The position numbers were made by a program, and so were the translations under genes. A stretch of DNA of 64,000 bases from Rhizorhabdus histidinilytica (GTDB lineage Bacteria > Pseudomonadota > Alphaproteobacteria > Sphingomonadales > Sphingomonadaceae): NCBI RefSeq assembly GCF_900167915.1, contig NZ_FUYM01000014.1:28815-92814 (forward strand), read 5' to 3'. Positions 7,770 through 17,711 of the stretch are shown piece after piece. The stretch's first letter is position 1. Every line of letters starts with the position of its first letter. The notes beneath the pieces are model-generated. The model had not been told where the DNA came from and ran no database searches. It saw only the letters and a program-made list of their open reading frames with translations.

Positions 7770-8647
7770 GCCAGCTTCTCCCGCAGGAAGGTGAGGGTCC
7801 GGTCCCAGCCGAGGGTCGCGGCCGCTTCATTGTAGCGTGCCGCCGACGTGTCGTTGTGGAAGGCGTGCTGGGTGCCCGGATAGTCGAAGCGGCGGACGTC
7901 GACATGCGCCGCCTGCAGCGCCTGGACCCAGGGCCCGGCACCCGCGTTCACCCGGTCGTCGCTGCCCGCATAATGGAGCATGACCGCAGCCTTGACCTTT
8001 GCCGCGTCGGCGGGCGGCGGAGGCGGGCCGTAGAAGGCGACGGCCGCTTTCAGCGCAGTCCCTGCGGTGACCGCCAGCCGATCGGCCATCGCGCCGCCCC
8101 AGCAGAAGCCGACCACCCCGACCTTGCCGCTCAGCAGCTTGTGCGCGGCGAGCCAGTCGATCGTGGCGACGCCGTCGGCGGTGGCGGCGGGAAGGTCGAG
8201 CGCGGCGATCATCGCGCGCGCCTTGTCCTCGTCGGCCGGCGTGCCGCCCTGCGGCGACAGGAAATCGAGCGCGACGCCGACGAAGCCGGCAACCGCCAGC
8301 CGCCGGGCGACGTCGCGCGTATAGGGCTGCAACCCGCGATTCTCGTGGACGACGAGGACGGCGGGGGGCTTCTTCGCATGCTTCTTCGGGATCGCCATAT
8401 AACCGAACAACTGATGGCCATTGGCGCCCGGCCAATGCACCATCCGCGCCGTCAGCCGCTTGTCGTCCTCGGCGACGATCGCGGCGGCGGCGGGATCGGC
8501 GGCGATCGTCGCCGCCAGCATCTGTGCGGCCGCCGCACTGCCCGCGAGGCGGGTCATGTCGGCCATGAAGGCGCGGCGATCCTGCGCGCCATGGGTGAAG
8601 CGGTCGTAGAGCGCGATCGCGCGGGCCTTCAGATCCTCATCGTGCAT
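7766..8647 (-). CDS. Dienelactone-hydrolase-family alpha/beta hydrolase
   Basis: 293 residues, longer than the roughly 230-residue minimal enzyme because of a helical N-terminal extension (about 1-65). The catalytic triad is visible: nucleophile Cys182 in VGFCWGG, Asp in AGSDDRVN and His in QHAFHN. VVHENRGL near residue 100 is the oxyanion/Arg motif of dienelactone hydrolases. The Cys nucleophile is typical of true DLH members, which open dienelactones in chlorocatechol breakdown, but many homologues are general esterases and no catechol genes are nearby. Confidence 0.92.
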   Translation of the reverse strand: MHDEDLKARAIALYDRFTHGAQDRRAFMADMTRLAGSAAAAQMLAATIAADPAAAAIVAEDDKRLTARMVHWPGANGHQLFGYMAIPKKHAKKPPAVLVVHENRGLQPYTRDVARRLAVAGFVGVALDFLSPQGGTPADEDKARAMIAALDLPAATADGVATIDWLAAHKLLSGKVGVVGFCWGGAMADRLAVTAGTALKAAVAFYGPPPPPADAAKVKAAVMLHYAGSDDRVNAGAGPWVQALQAAHVDVRRFDYPGTQHAFHNDTSAARYNEAAATLGWDRTLTFLREKLA

Positions 8648-8665
8648 GCTGTCGGCCCTTTCATC

Positions 8666-9025
8666 CTATTGTCCGGCCGGGAGCGGGGCCGGCGGTGGGG
8701 GAGGGGTAACCACCGGCGGCGGGACCGCGACGGTCGGCGCCGCGACCGGAACGGCCGCGGCTTCCTTGCCCGGTTCAACCGCCGGACGTGCCTCCGGTTT
8801 CGGTGCATGGACCACGGCGCCGCCGTCCTTGGGCATGCCGGCCGCGTCGCCGGTCGTCGCATCGATCGCGGTGATCTGGTCGGACCGGTCGACGGGTAGG
8901 GCGACGTCGTCGATGCTCGTAGCGATCTGAGGGCCGCCGCCGTCCTCCTCGACCACGGGAGGCTTCTCCTTCCCGCAGCCGGATAGCGTGATCAGCAGCG
9001 CGGCAATCAGAAGCGAGCGGCGCAT
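8666..9025 (-). CDS. Small proline/alanine-rich lipoprotein
   Basis: 119 residues if started at the ATG at 9025, giving MRRSLLIAALLITLSGC, a good lipoprotein signal with lipobox LSGC at Cys17. An in-frame ATG at 9040 would place five polar residues before the signal and overlap the upstream gene. The mature part is acidic then Pro/Ala/Val-rich (about 60-119) without a recognisable domain, likely a flexible envelope-anchored tether. Function unknown. Confidence 0.75.
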   Translation of the reverse strand: MRRSLLIAALLITLSGCGKEKPPVVEEDGGGPQIATSIDDVALPVDRSDQITAIDATTGDAAGMPKDGGAVVHAPKPEARPAVEPGKEAAAVPVAAPTVAVPPPVVTPPPPPAPLPAGQ

Positions 9026-9029
9026 CGGT

Positions 9030-10028
9030 TCATACCCCATGATAGTCGCGGAACCAGTCGACGAAGCGGGGGACGCCCTCGCTGATGTCGGTCGTCGGTC
9101 GGAAGCTCAGGTCGCGCTCGATCGCGCCGATATCGGCGAAGGTCTCGCGCACGTCGCCGGGCTGCATCGGTTTCATCTCGCGGATCGCCGGCCGGCCGCA
9201 TGCGGCCTCGATCAGGTCGATCAGCCGGGTCAGCTCCTCCGATCGGTGATTACCGATATTGTAGATGGCGTGAGGCGAGACGCTCCCGCCCGCCTTGGCC
9301 TGCCCGTCGTCGGCCGGCGGATTGTCGACGGCCGCGATGACGCCGGTGACGATGTCGTCGATATAGGTGAAGTCGCGCCGCATCTCGCCGCCGTTGAACA
9401 CCGAGATCGGCCGTCCCCGCAGGATCGCGTCGGTGAACAGCCATAGCGCCATGTCGGGCCGGCCCCAGGGGCCATAGACGGTGAAGAAGCGCAGGCCGGT
9501 CTGCGGCAGTCGATAGAGATTGGCATAGGTCTCGCTCATCAACTCGTCTGCCTTCTTGGTGGCGGCGTAGAGCGACAGCGGGTGATCGACCCGGTCCTCG
9601 ACCCGGAAGGGCAGCGTCTCATTGCCGCCATAGACCGAGGAGGAGGAGGCGTAGACGAGATGCCCGGCCCGGCGTTCGCGCGCCAGTTCGAGGATGTTGA
9701 GGTGGCCCACGAGGTTGCTTTGCGCATAGGCGCGCGGATTCTCGAGCGAATAGCGGACGCCGGCCTGCGCGCCGAGATGGACGATCCGGTCGATCTCCAA
9801 CCCTTCGAGCGCCGCGTCGAGCGCGGCATGATCGGCGAAGTCGCACGGGATGAAGCTGTAGCGGCCGCCGCCCTCCGCAGCGGCCTTGGCGACGCGGTCA
9901 CGCTTGAGCTGGACCGAATAATAATCGTTGAGGTTGTCGATTCCGACGACGCTTTCTCCACGGGCGAGCAGGCGTAGCGAACAATGCATGCCGATGAAGC
10001 CGGCGGCGCCTGTGATGAGAATCGCCAT
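9030..10028 (-). CDS. UDP-glucuronate 4-epimerase-like SDR
   Basis: 332 residues of the extended SDR fold. The NAD site is GAAGFIGMH at residues 7-15; GIDNLNDYYSVQLKRDR is the hallmark of UDP-glucuronate/galacturonate epimerases; the catalytic SSSSVYG and YAATKK follow. It should interconvert UDP-glucuronate and UDP-galacturonate, supplying acidic sugars for surface polysaccharide. It begins a two-gene unit with the small lipoprotein. Its promoter must lie in 10029-10124, next to the tRNA gene. Confidence 0.9.
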   Translation of the reverse strand: MAILITGAAGFIGMHCSLRLLARGESVVGIDNLNDYYSVQLKRDRVAKAAAEGGGRYSFIPCDFADHAALDAALEGLEIDRIVHLGAQAGVRYSLENPRAYAQSNLVGHLNILELARERRAGHLVYASSSSVYGGNETLPFRVEDRVDHPLSLYAATKKADELMSETYANLYRLPQTGLRFFTVYGPWGRPDMALWLFTDAILRGRPISVFNGGEMRRDFTYIDDIVTGVIAAVDNPPADDGQAKAGGSVSPHAIYNIGNHRSEELTRLIDLIEAACGRPAIREMKPMQPGDVRETFADIGAIERDLSFRPTTDISEGVPRFVDWFRDYHGV

Positions 10029-10124
10029 GCGCCATCCTTAAGGTGTTGGCGGCGGCAGGAAAACCGATCTTCGAGGCTTCCCATTGCCGCATCGATGCCT
10101 ATAAGGGCGCCTCGCCGACCATGC

Positions 10125-10199
10125 TGGGGCGTCGCCAAGTGGTAAGGCAGCGGCTTTTGGTGCCGCCATTCGCAGGTTCGAATCCTGCCGCCCCAGCCA
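10125..10199 (+). tRNA. trnQ: tRNA-Gln (UUG)
   Basis: A 75-base cloverleaf: acceptor TGGGGCG pairs with CGCCCCA; anticodon stem GCGGC/GCCGC closes the loop TTTTGGT, whose anticodon TTG is at 10157-10159; the T-arm is GCAGG-TTCGAAT-CCTGC. Discriminator G and an encoded CCA finish the gene. No integrase or attachment-site duplication is visible next to it. Confidence 0.97.
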
Positions 10200-10411
10200 A
10201 CATGTCGATCAGTGCAGCAGTGCGCGGAACGTGTCGGCGGCGGCCGGGTTTTACGTCTTGATCGAGTTGCTCGCGACGGTGCTGCGAATGCGCGCAGTGC
10301 CGCAGGCGCCGGACCGTGATCGTTTGGGCCGGTTAGCCCCGAACATCGGGTCCCATATGCGCGCCGTCGAGGTGCTCGCGATCGCCGCCCCATCGAGAGG
10401 AACCCCTCGTC

Positions 10412-11176
10412 ATGTCCGAACGGTCCCGACTTTCCGACGCGCACACCGAACAGCCCTCATTACGGGGACGCAGGGCGGCCATCACCGGCGGCACCACCGG
10501 CATCGGCCGCGCGATCGCTGTGCTGCTGGCGAGCGAAGGGGTCCGCGTCTTCGTCTGCGGCCGCACGTCCGAGCATCTCGATGACGCGCTCGAGCGAATC
10601 CGCGAGGTGGGGGAAGGCGACGGCGTCACGGTCGATCTGTCGCGGCGCGACGATGTCGATCGTTTCTTCAAGGCGGCCGACGCCTATCTCGGCGGTCTCG
10701 ACCTTGCCGTGATCAACGCCGCGATCCCCGCCGAGGCGCTGGCCGACACGTCCGAGGACGACCTCTATTATCAGACCGCGACCGACCTGACCGCCTATCT
10801 GTCCTGCACGCGGGAGGCGGTGCGCCGGATGCAGGCGGGGGCCGACGTGATCCTCATCGGATCGATGTCGGCCAATTCACGATCGGCCGGATCGTCGGTC
10901 TATGTGGCGGCCAAGGCGGGGATTCAGGGTTTTGCGGAGGCGCTGCGCAAGGAACTGGCGGAAAAGGACATCAAGGTCGGGCTGATCGAGCCGGGCTTCA
11001 CCGGCGCCGACTTCCAATATCCCGATTATCCACCGGAAAAGCAGGTCGAGCTGATTGGCCAACACAAGATGCTGCGGGCCGAGGACATCGCGGTGGCGGC
11101 GCACTTCATGCTGCGGCAGCCGCGGCGGACGGCGGTGTCGATGATGCGGGTGGAAACCCGGCTCGACCATCCCTGA
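10412..11176 (+). CDS. Short-chain dehydrogenase/reductase
   Basis: 254 residues of the classical SDR fold: cofactor site TGGTTGIGRA near residue 25, INAAIPAEAL in place of NAG, catalytic Ser in ILIGSMSANS and YVAAKAG giving Tyr and Lys. The VCGRTSEHL segment after beta-2 suggests NADP preference. GAGAGGA precedes the ATG. The gene stands alone between the tRNA and the sugar operon and gives no clue to its substrate. Confidence 0.92.
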   Translation: MSERSRLSDAHTEQPSLRGRRAAITGGTTGIGRAIAVLLASEGVRVFVCGRTSEHLDDALERIREVGEGDGVTVDLSRRDDVDRFFKAADAYLGGLDLAVINAAIPAEALADTSEDDLYYQTATDLTAYLSCTREAVRRMQAGADVILIGSMSANSRSAGSSVYVAAKAGIQGFAEALRKELAEKDIKVGLIEPGFTGADFQYPDYPPEKQVELIGQHKMLRAEDIAVAAHFMLRQPRRTAVSMMRVETRLDHP

Positions 11177-11194
11177 GCCGGGACGGCCGGGCCG

Positions 11195-11214
11195 CGGTCG
11201 CCGTCAGGCGACCG
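11195..11214. terminator. Hairpin between convergent genes, possible bidirectional terminator
   Basis: CGGTCGCC and GGCGACCG form a perfect 8-pair stem on a GTCA loop, spanning the end of the minus-strand operon and the space after the SDR gene. There is no T-run, so termination strength is uncertain. Confidence 0.45.
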
Positions 11215-12229
11215 ATGCCCGGACCCGATCCGGTGCGGTGGGGCGGGGAACCCGCCCGCCGTCGATCTCACCGGCGAACCAGGCGCAGGTCGCCGCCAAG
11301 CCTTCCTCCAGCGATACCCGCGGTTGCCAGCCCAGCAGGCGTTGCGCGCGGCTGATGTCGGGGCGCCGCCGGCGCGGATCGTCGACCGGCAACGACCGAT
11401 GGACGACGTCGGCGTCGCTGCCGGTCAGCGCCAGGATATGCGTCAGCAATTCGTTGACGCTGATCTCGTTGGGATTGCCGAGGTTGATCGGCTCGGCCTG
11501 GACCTGTTCGCTCTCCATCAGCGCGATCAGCCCCTCCACCATGTCGGAGACATAACAGAAGCTGCGGGTCTGGGTGCCGTCGCCATAGATGGTGATGTCG
11601 TTGCCCGACAACGCCTGGCAGATCAGGTTCGACACCACTCGGCCGTCGTCGGGGTGCATCTGCGGACCATAGGTGTTGAAGATCCGGGCGACGCGGACGT
11701 CGGTCCGCTCCATCCGGGCGAAGTCGAACGCCATGGCCTCGGCCGCGCGCTTGCCTTCGTCATAGCAGGCGCGCGGGCCGGTGCAGTTCACCCAGCCGCG
11801 ATAATCCTCATGCTGCGGATGCGCCTCGGGATCGCCATAGACCTCGCTGGTCGAGGTCAGCAGGAAGCGGGCGTCGGCACGTTCGGCGAGCCGTAGCAGA
11901 TGATCGGTTCCGACGACGTTGGTCAGCATCGTATGCTCGGGATTGGCCTGATATTGCGGCGGCGAGGCGGCGCAGGCGAGGTTGTAGACGCGGCCGATGC
12001 TCCAGGTGCGTTCAAGCACGTCGAGCGGCAGCGGATTGACGATGTCGGCCTCGATGAACTCGAAACGCTCGTCCCGTTCCAGGAGGCGGAGGTTGCTCGG
12101 TCGCGCGGTCTGGAGGTTGTCGAGGCACAGCACGGTCTCCCCACGATCGAGCAGCGCTCTGCAAAGGTGCGAGCCGATGAAGCCCGCCCCGCCGGCCACC
12201 AGGGTGATCTGATCGGAACGTTTGCTCAT
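11204..12229 (-). CDS. UDP-glucuronate decarboxylase-like SDR (UDP-xylose synthase type)
   Basis: 341 residues. GGAGFIGSHL near residue 13 binds NAD; the distinguishing stretches are NLACAASPPQYQ and RACYDEGKRAAEAM, in which the Tyr and Lys are catalytic and whose Glu-Gly-Lys-Arg pattern is diagnostic of UDP-xylose synthases; RIFNTYGPQMHPDDGRVVS follows. It would decarboxylate UDP-glucuronate to UDP-xylose. It is the last gene of the seven-gene minus operon, overlapping its neighbour by four bases, so xylose (or 4-keto-arabinose) is a likely component of the glycan made here. Confidence 0.88.
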   Translation of the reverse strand: MSKRSDQITLVAGGAGFIGSHLCRALLDRGETVLCLDNLQTARPSNLRLLERDERFEFIEADIVNPLPLDVLERTWSIGRVYNLACAASPPQYQANPEHTMLTNVVGTDHLLRLAERADARFLLTSTSEVYGDPEAHPQHEDYRGWVNCTGPRACYDEGKRAAEAMAFDFARMERTDVRVARIFNTYGPQMHPDDGRVVSNLICQALSGNDITIYGDGTQTRSFCYVSDMVEGLIALMESEQVQAEPINLGNPNEISVNELLTHILALTGSDADVVHRSLPVDDPRRRRPDISRAQRLLGWQPRVSLEEGLAATCAWFAGEIDGGRVPRPTAPDRVRASVA

Positions 12230-13344
12230 GCCATGGTCCTCTTCGCGTCGGTGGTCTTTTCGGAATCGTCGGGCAGGATGTGGGGAACCGCCCTGACCGG
12301 TCTCGCCGCTTCCGCGAGATGTCGCTCGAGCTCGGCCGCGCGGTGCACGGCGCTGTGGGAATGAAGGACGCGCTCGCGGGCCGCCCGGCCGATCTCCCGG
12401 CGATCCTGGTCGAGAATGCGGAGGACGCGGTCGCCATGCTCGGCCAGGATGATCTCCCGGTCGGGCTCCAGCAGCGTGCCGATCCCGGGCCAGACATCGG
12501 AAATGATCGGGGTAGCGGTCGCAGCGGCCTCGAACAGCCGTACCGAGGGAGACCAGCCGGCGGCGACCATGTCCGCACGCGTAACGTTCAGCGTGTAGCG
12601 CGAGCTATTGTAGAAGGCCGCATGCTCGGCCGGCGGCAGATGGTCGATCCGCTCGACATTGGCCGGCCAGGCGATGTCGGGCGGATATTGCGGGCCCGCC
12701 ACCGCGAAGCGCAGGTCGGGGCGTTGTCGCGCTGGTTCGACCAGCAGCCTTTCGAGCATCGGCTGGCGATCGGGACTGTAGGTGCCAAGATAGGTGAGGT
12801 CCCAGCGCTTCGGCAGATCGAGCACCGGATAGGCGTCCGGATCGACCGAGCAGTAGAGCGCCCGCGTCGCCGGCGAGCCGTAGCGAAGCTCGATCTGCCG
12901 CAGCATCGGTCCGCCGGTGAAGGACAGGTAGACGTCGTAGCCCGCAACCAGATCGGCGGAGAGATAGCTGCAGTCGTCGCGCTCCAGCCGCGCCAGCGTC
13001 ACAGGGGTGTCAATGTCATAGAAGGCGGTCACCCCTTCGGCGACGTCCTGGACGTAGCGGCCCACCTGGATGCCGTCGGGCACATAGGAGCCGACGATGA
13101 CGGCGTCGGCTGCAGAGATCGCGCGTGACCATCTGCGGAGCTCGGCCGTGTCGCGATAGAAGGCGAGACGGCAATAGGTCGGATCGACGAGATCGCGCTG
13201 CTCGGCATACCAGGGCATGTCGCGTTCGAGGAACAGGATATCATGGCCGCGTGCCGCGAAGGCGTCGAGCAGCGCGCGATAGGTGGTGGCATGGCCGTTG
13301 CCCCAGGAGGAGGACAGGGTGAGGCCGAGGACGACGAGCTTCAT
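12226..13344 (-). CDS. CgeB-like glycosyltransferase A
   Basis: 372 residues resembling the CgeB/DUF3880 glycosyltransferase group. The N-terminal Rossmann half starts MKLVVLGLTLSSSWGNGHAT with GHDILFLERD; the C-terminal half has WDLTYLGTYSPDRQ, the SSRYTLNVTRADMVAAGWSP loop and VRLFEAAATATPIISD, the nucleotide-sugar binding E of GT-B enzymes. Donor and acceptor are unknown. It is the first of three tandem paralogues, coupled on both sides by 4-base overlaps. The C-terminal tail (about 345-372) is extra compared with its siblings. Confidence 0.82.
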   Translation of the reverse strand: MKLVVLGLTLSSSWGNGHATTYRALLDAFAARGHDILFLERDMPWYAEQRDLVDPTYCRLAFYRDTAELRRWSRAISAADAVIVGSYVPDGIQVGRYVQDVAEGVTAFYDIDTPVTLARLERDDCSYLSADLVAGYDVYLSFTGGPMLRQIELRYGSPATRALYCSVDPDAYPVLDLPKRWDLTYLGTYSPDRQPMLERLLVEPARQRPDLRFAVAGPQYPPDIAWPANVERIDHLPPAEHAAFYNSSRYTLNVTRADMVAAGWSPSVRLFEAAATATPIISDVWPGIGTLLEPDREIILAEHGDRVLRILDQDRREIGRAARERVLHSHSAVHRAAELERHLAEAARPVRAVPHILPDDSEKTTDAKRTMA

Positions 13345-14429
13345 GCCGCCACCTCGACCTGCTCGGCCAGCTCGCGGAACAGGCGATCAACCGCCACGGC
13401 GCGCAGTGCATAGCTGTGCTCCGACCGGACCCGCCGGAGGGCGGCCGCGCCGATCTCGATCGCCTGCTCCGGGGTCAGCGTCGCCAGCAGCTCGGCCACG
13501 TCCCGTCCGTCGCGCGCGACCAGCACTTCCTCGCCCGGCTTCAGGAACAGCTCGATCCCTTCCCAGGCGTCGGTGATCAGGCAGGCCGCGGCGCCGGCCG
13601 CCTCGAACACGCGTGTGGCAGGGGAATAGCCGACCTGCGCCATGCTCGATCGTGCGATGTTGAGCACCGCCAGGGGCGACGAGTTGAAGGCGTTGTGATC
13701 GGCCGTGTAGACATGGCCGACGGGGACGACATTGGCAGGCATCGCCGCGTCTGCCCAGCCGTTGCCGCCGATCAGGAAGTGGCGATCCGGTAGCGATCGG
13801 GCCGGTTCGAACAGGAACTCGGCGACACGCTCCTCGCGATCGGGCAGGCGGTTGCCGAGGAAGGCGAGATCGGCGCGGAAACGAGGATCGGCGGGAACCG
13901 GATGATGGGTCTCGGGATCGAGCGCGTTGTAGACCGGAACGCAGCGCCGCGCGCCCCAACGGCGATAGGCTTCGATCACGGGCGGGCCACCGCCATAGGT
14001 CAGGACGAGGTCGAGCTCGCAGACCGCGCGGCGCACGGGATGGTCCGGCTGTCCGCTCATCTCGTCCAGCGTAGCGGCGGCGTCGACGTCCCAGAATATC
14101 TTCAGCGCGTGGGGGCGGGACCGTTCGACGATGCCTTCGAGCAACTCGCGGTCGAACACGCCGACGCCGCTGGCCTTGACGACGATGTCGGCATCCGCCG
14201 CCTCGGCCAGCACCGACCGCAGACCTTCTGTGGTGGCGGGATAGACGATCGAACGAACCCATTCGGGCGGATCGATGTCACGATGCTGCTGCCGGTCGAA
14301 GGCGTCGGGCTCGTAGAAGCTGATCGCGTGCCCGCGCTTCGCCAATTCGCCCAATATTCCGCGATAATAGGTGGCGGCGCCGTTCCAATAGGAAGAGAGG
14401 AGGCTGGATCCGTAGAAGGCGATCTTCAT
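13341..14429 (-). CDS. CgeB-like glycosyltransferase B
   Basis: 362 residues, a paralogue of the neighbouring genes: MKIAFYGSSLLSSYWNGAATYYRG at the N-terminus, RADLAFLGNRLPDREERV at mid-protein, and SSPLAVLNIARSSM then TRVFEAAGAAACLITD, equivalent to the sugar-nucleotide site of GT-B glycosyltransferases. No signal peptide or membrane segment is present, so it acts in the cytoplasm on a nucleotide-sugar donor. Four-base overlaps with both neighbours imply coupled translation. The exact linkage cannot be read from sequence. Confidence 0.82.
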   Translation of the reverse strand: MKIAFYGSSLLSSYWNGAATYYRGILGELAKRGHAISFYEPDAFDRQQHRDIDPPEWVRSIVYPATTEGLRSVLAEAADADIVVKASGVGVFDRELLEGIVERSRPHALKIFWDVDAAATLDEMSGQPDHPVRRAVCELDLVLTYGGGPPVIEAYRRWGARRCVPVYNALDPETHHPVPADPRFRADLAFLGNRLPDREERVAEFLFEPARSLPDRHFLIGGNGWADAAMPANVVPVGHVYTADHNAFNSSPLAVLNIARSSMAQVGYSPATRVFEAAGAAACLITDAWEGIELFLKPGEEVLVARDGRDVAELLATLTPEQAIEIGAAALRRVRSEHSYALRAVAVDRLFRELAEQVEVAA

Positions 14430-15541
14430 GCGATGCTCCGTGCGGGCAGGGGCGCGGCGATGCCGTCGACGATGTCGAGCAGCTGGCCGACGCGATGGGC
14501 GCAGCTATGGCGGGACCGGATCGTCTCCAGCCCATGGGCGGCGAGACTGGCGCGCAGCCCGGAATCGTGCGCGATGTCGCGCAGATGGCGGCTCATCTCC
14601 GTACCGCTGCGCGCCGCGAGATAGTCTGTGCCGGTGCGGAACAGGCCTTCGCTGTCGGTCCAGGGCGCCGAGGCGAGCGGGATTCCGCAGGCGAGCGCCT
14701 CGAACATCCGGATCGTCGGGATGCCGGGCAGCCGCGTCGCATAATAGTGGCGCGGGACATGGACGGTCGCAAGCGCACCGGCGAAGATCGCGGGCACCTT
14801 CGCATTGGGCGCCCAGCCATGATAGCGGACGCCGTAGCGGCGTAGCATGTCGAGCGCCCGATCGGGATAGCGCACGCCGTAGAGGTCGAGCGGCAGGCCC
14901 GCTTCGCGGGCCGGGCGGAAGAGATAGGTCTCCAGCTCCGCGGTGCGCTCGCCGTCGCCCCAGTTCCCGATCCAGACCAGCCCGTCGCGATCGGTCTCGC
15001 CTTTAGCCGGTGGGTGGAAGATGCGCGTATCGGCGGCCTCGTGCCACGTCCACACCCGATCGCCCCAGCCCCAGCGGCGATAGACCTCCGACAGCGCCTC
15101 GCCGAAGGCGAGCACCCCGTCATAGCCGGACAGGTCGAAGGCGCGGATCGCCTTGGGGTCGCTGACCGCACGGTGATGGGTGTCGTGGAACAGCAGGGTG
15201 AAGGCTGCGCCGCGCTTGCGCAGCCGGCCGATGTCGGCGACCAGGCCGGGATCGTTCCATTCATGGACGATCACCAGGTCGGCGCCATCGGTCAGGTCGG
15301 CGGCGCGGGTTCCGGGGCCGTAGCAGCGGGTCCTGAGCTCGGGATAGGCTTCGGTCATGGCGTCGAGCCCCGCCACGCCATGGTCGGCGACCAGATTGCT
15401 CAGGCTCCAATTGTCGCGGGCTTCGAGCGCCAGCGTCTCATGGCCGCGCCGCTGGAGCTCCGACAGCACGCCGCGCAGGAAATGGGCATTGCCATGGTTC
15501 CAGCAGGACAGCAGTGAATGGGTGAAATAGGCGATCTTCAT
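14426..15541 (-). CDS. CgeB-like glycosyltransferase C
   Basis: 371 residues from the ATG at 15541; the frame is open further upstream but that stretch lies inside the preceding gene and is arginine-rich nonsense. MKIAYFTHSLLSCWNHGNAHF repeats the family start, HEWNDPGLVADIGRL is the mid-region, DGLVWIGNWGDGERTAELE opens the second domain and TIRMFEALACGIPLASA is the donor-binding segment. The HDTHHRAVSD stretch recalls CgeB proteins. Overlaps of four bases join it to the GT4-like gene upstream and to paralogue B downstream. Confidence 0.84.
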   Translation of the reverse strand: MKIAYFTHSLLSCWNHGNAHFLRGVLSELQRRGHETLALEARDNWSLSNLVADHGVAGLDAMTEAYPELRTRCYGPGTRAADLTDGADLVIVHEWNDPGLVADIGRLRKRGAAFTLLFHDTHHRAVSDPKAIRAFDLSGYDGVLAFGEALSEVYRRWGWGDRVWTWHEAADTRIFHPPAKGETDRDGLVWIGNWGDGERTAELETYLFRPAREAGLPLDLYGVRYPDRALDMLRRYGVRYHGWAPNAKVPAIFAGALATVHVPRHYYATRLPGIPTIRMFEALACGIPLASAPWTDSEGLFRTGTDYLAARSGTEMSRHLRDIAHDSGLRASLAAHGLETIRSRHSCAHRVGQLLDIVDGIAAPLPARSIA

Positions 15542-16649
15542 GCCAGCGCCCTCGCTCGTGCCGGAAGGGTGTTGCCGTCGAGCAGGCGGCGATAGGCGGC
15601 CATGGTCGCCGTGCCCGTCGCCACGGGGCAATAGCGGCGCGCCCGGATGCGCGCGGCGTCGCCACGTTCGATCCGAATCCGGGCGTCGCCGATCAGCCGG
15701 TCGATCGCCTCGGCGAAGCCGAAATCGTCGCGCGGATCGACGAAGACGGCGACATCGGCCCACAGCTCGCGAAAGGTCGGGATGTCGGACAGGACCAACG
15801 GGCAACCGGCCATCGCGGCCTCGAGAACCGCGAGGCCGAAAGGCTCGTAGAGCGAGGCTGAAACAAAGACCGGGCGGCTCGCCAGCCGGTCCGCCACCGC
15901 CTCGTCGTCGAGGTGGCCGAGTGGTGCGATGGCGGCGAAGTCGATATGCTCGCCATTGGGGCCGTCACAGGGGCCGGCGGCGCGGAACGGTACGCTGAGC
16001 CGGGCGGCGGCGCGGTCGAGGGTCGCCAGGTTCTTGGCATCGTCCCACAGCCGGCCGGCCGTGAAGGCGAAGTCGTGCATCGCCCGAGAGGAAGCGCCGC
16101 TGGCGACCCGTCCGTTGTGGATCGCCAGCGGCATGCGGGCGAGGCGATGGTGCGCGGCTGTCGCGGCGGCGAAGCTCCGGCTCGGCGCGATCGCCAGATC
16201 CGCCCTGTCCAGTCCGGCGCGATGGAGCTCGTCCCGCCAGGCGAGATCGGCGGGCAGGGGGCCGCCGCGGACCGCATCCCACCAGGTGCCGACGCAGCTA
16301 TGGGCCACCGTCACGACCGGCGCCGGGAAATCGGCCGCGGCGGCCAGCGCGGGGCTGTTGAGGTGGACGATATCTGCGTCGTGGGCTGCCGCCAGCAGGG
16401 CCAGATGCTCCCCAGCTTCCTCGATCCGTCGCGGATCGGCGGCGGTCCAGTCGAGGTCATGTCCGGTCTCGAACAGGCTGAGACCATCGATCGCCTCGGC
16501 CTGCGCGCGCTGGCGCGGACCGGGCGGAGGGCCGAGCACCGCCAGGGCGATGACCGATCCTTGCGCGGTGAGCGTGCGGCAGAGATCAAGCGAATATTGC
16601 CAAACGCCGCCGATCGCGTCGCAGCTCATCATGATCCGGGGCGCCGCGG

Positions 16650-16653
<4 letters not shown>
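15538..16653 (-). CDS. GT4-type glycosyltransferase
   Basis: 371 residues from the ATG at 16653, which overlaps the stop of the upstream epimerase by four bases. GT-B fold: N-domain MMSCDAIGGVWQYSLDLC (the glycine loop), VVTVAHSCVGTWWDAV and IAPSRSFAAA; C-domain FTAGRLWDDAKNLATLD and the donor-site motif SLYEPFGLAVLEAAMAGCP, with the EPFGLAVLEA pattern typical of GT4 retaining enzymes. It would transfer a sugar from a nucleotide donor in the cytoplasm. It is the only member of the operon of clear GT4 type. Confidence 0.9.

Positions 16654-17707
<1,054 letters not shown>

Positions 17708-17711
<4 letters not shown>

Noticed and set aside
10125..10199. tRNA-Gln as a genomic-island attachment site
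   Set aside because: No integrase, no duplicated tRNA 3' end and no mobility gene was seen nearby.
10043..10261. Possible small gene across the tRNA
   Set aside because: It runs through the tRNA-Gln gene and has no supporting site.
15542..15805. Upstream extension of the third CgeB-like gene
   Set aside because: The 88 extra codons lie within the GT4 gene and read as Arg-rich; MKIAYFTHS at 15541 matches the paralogue starts.
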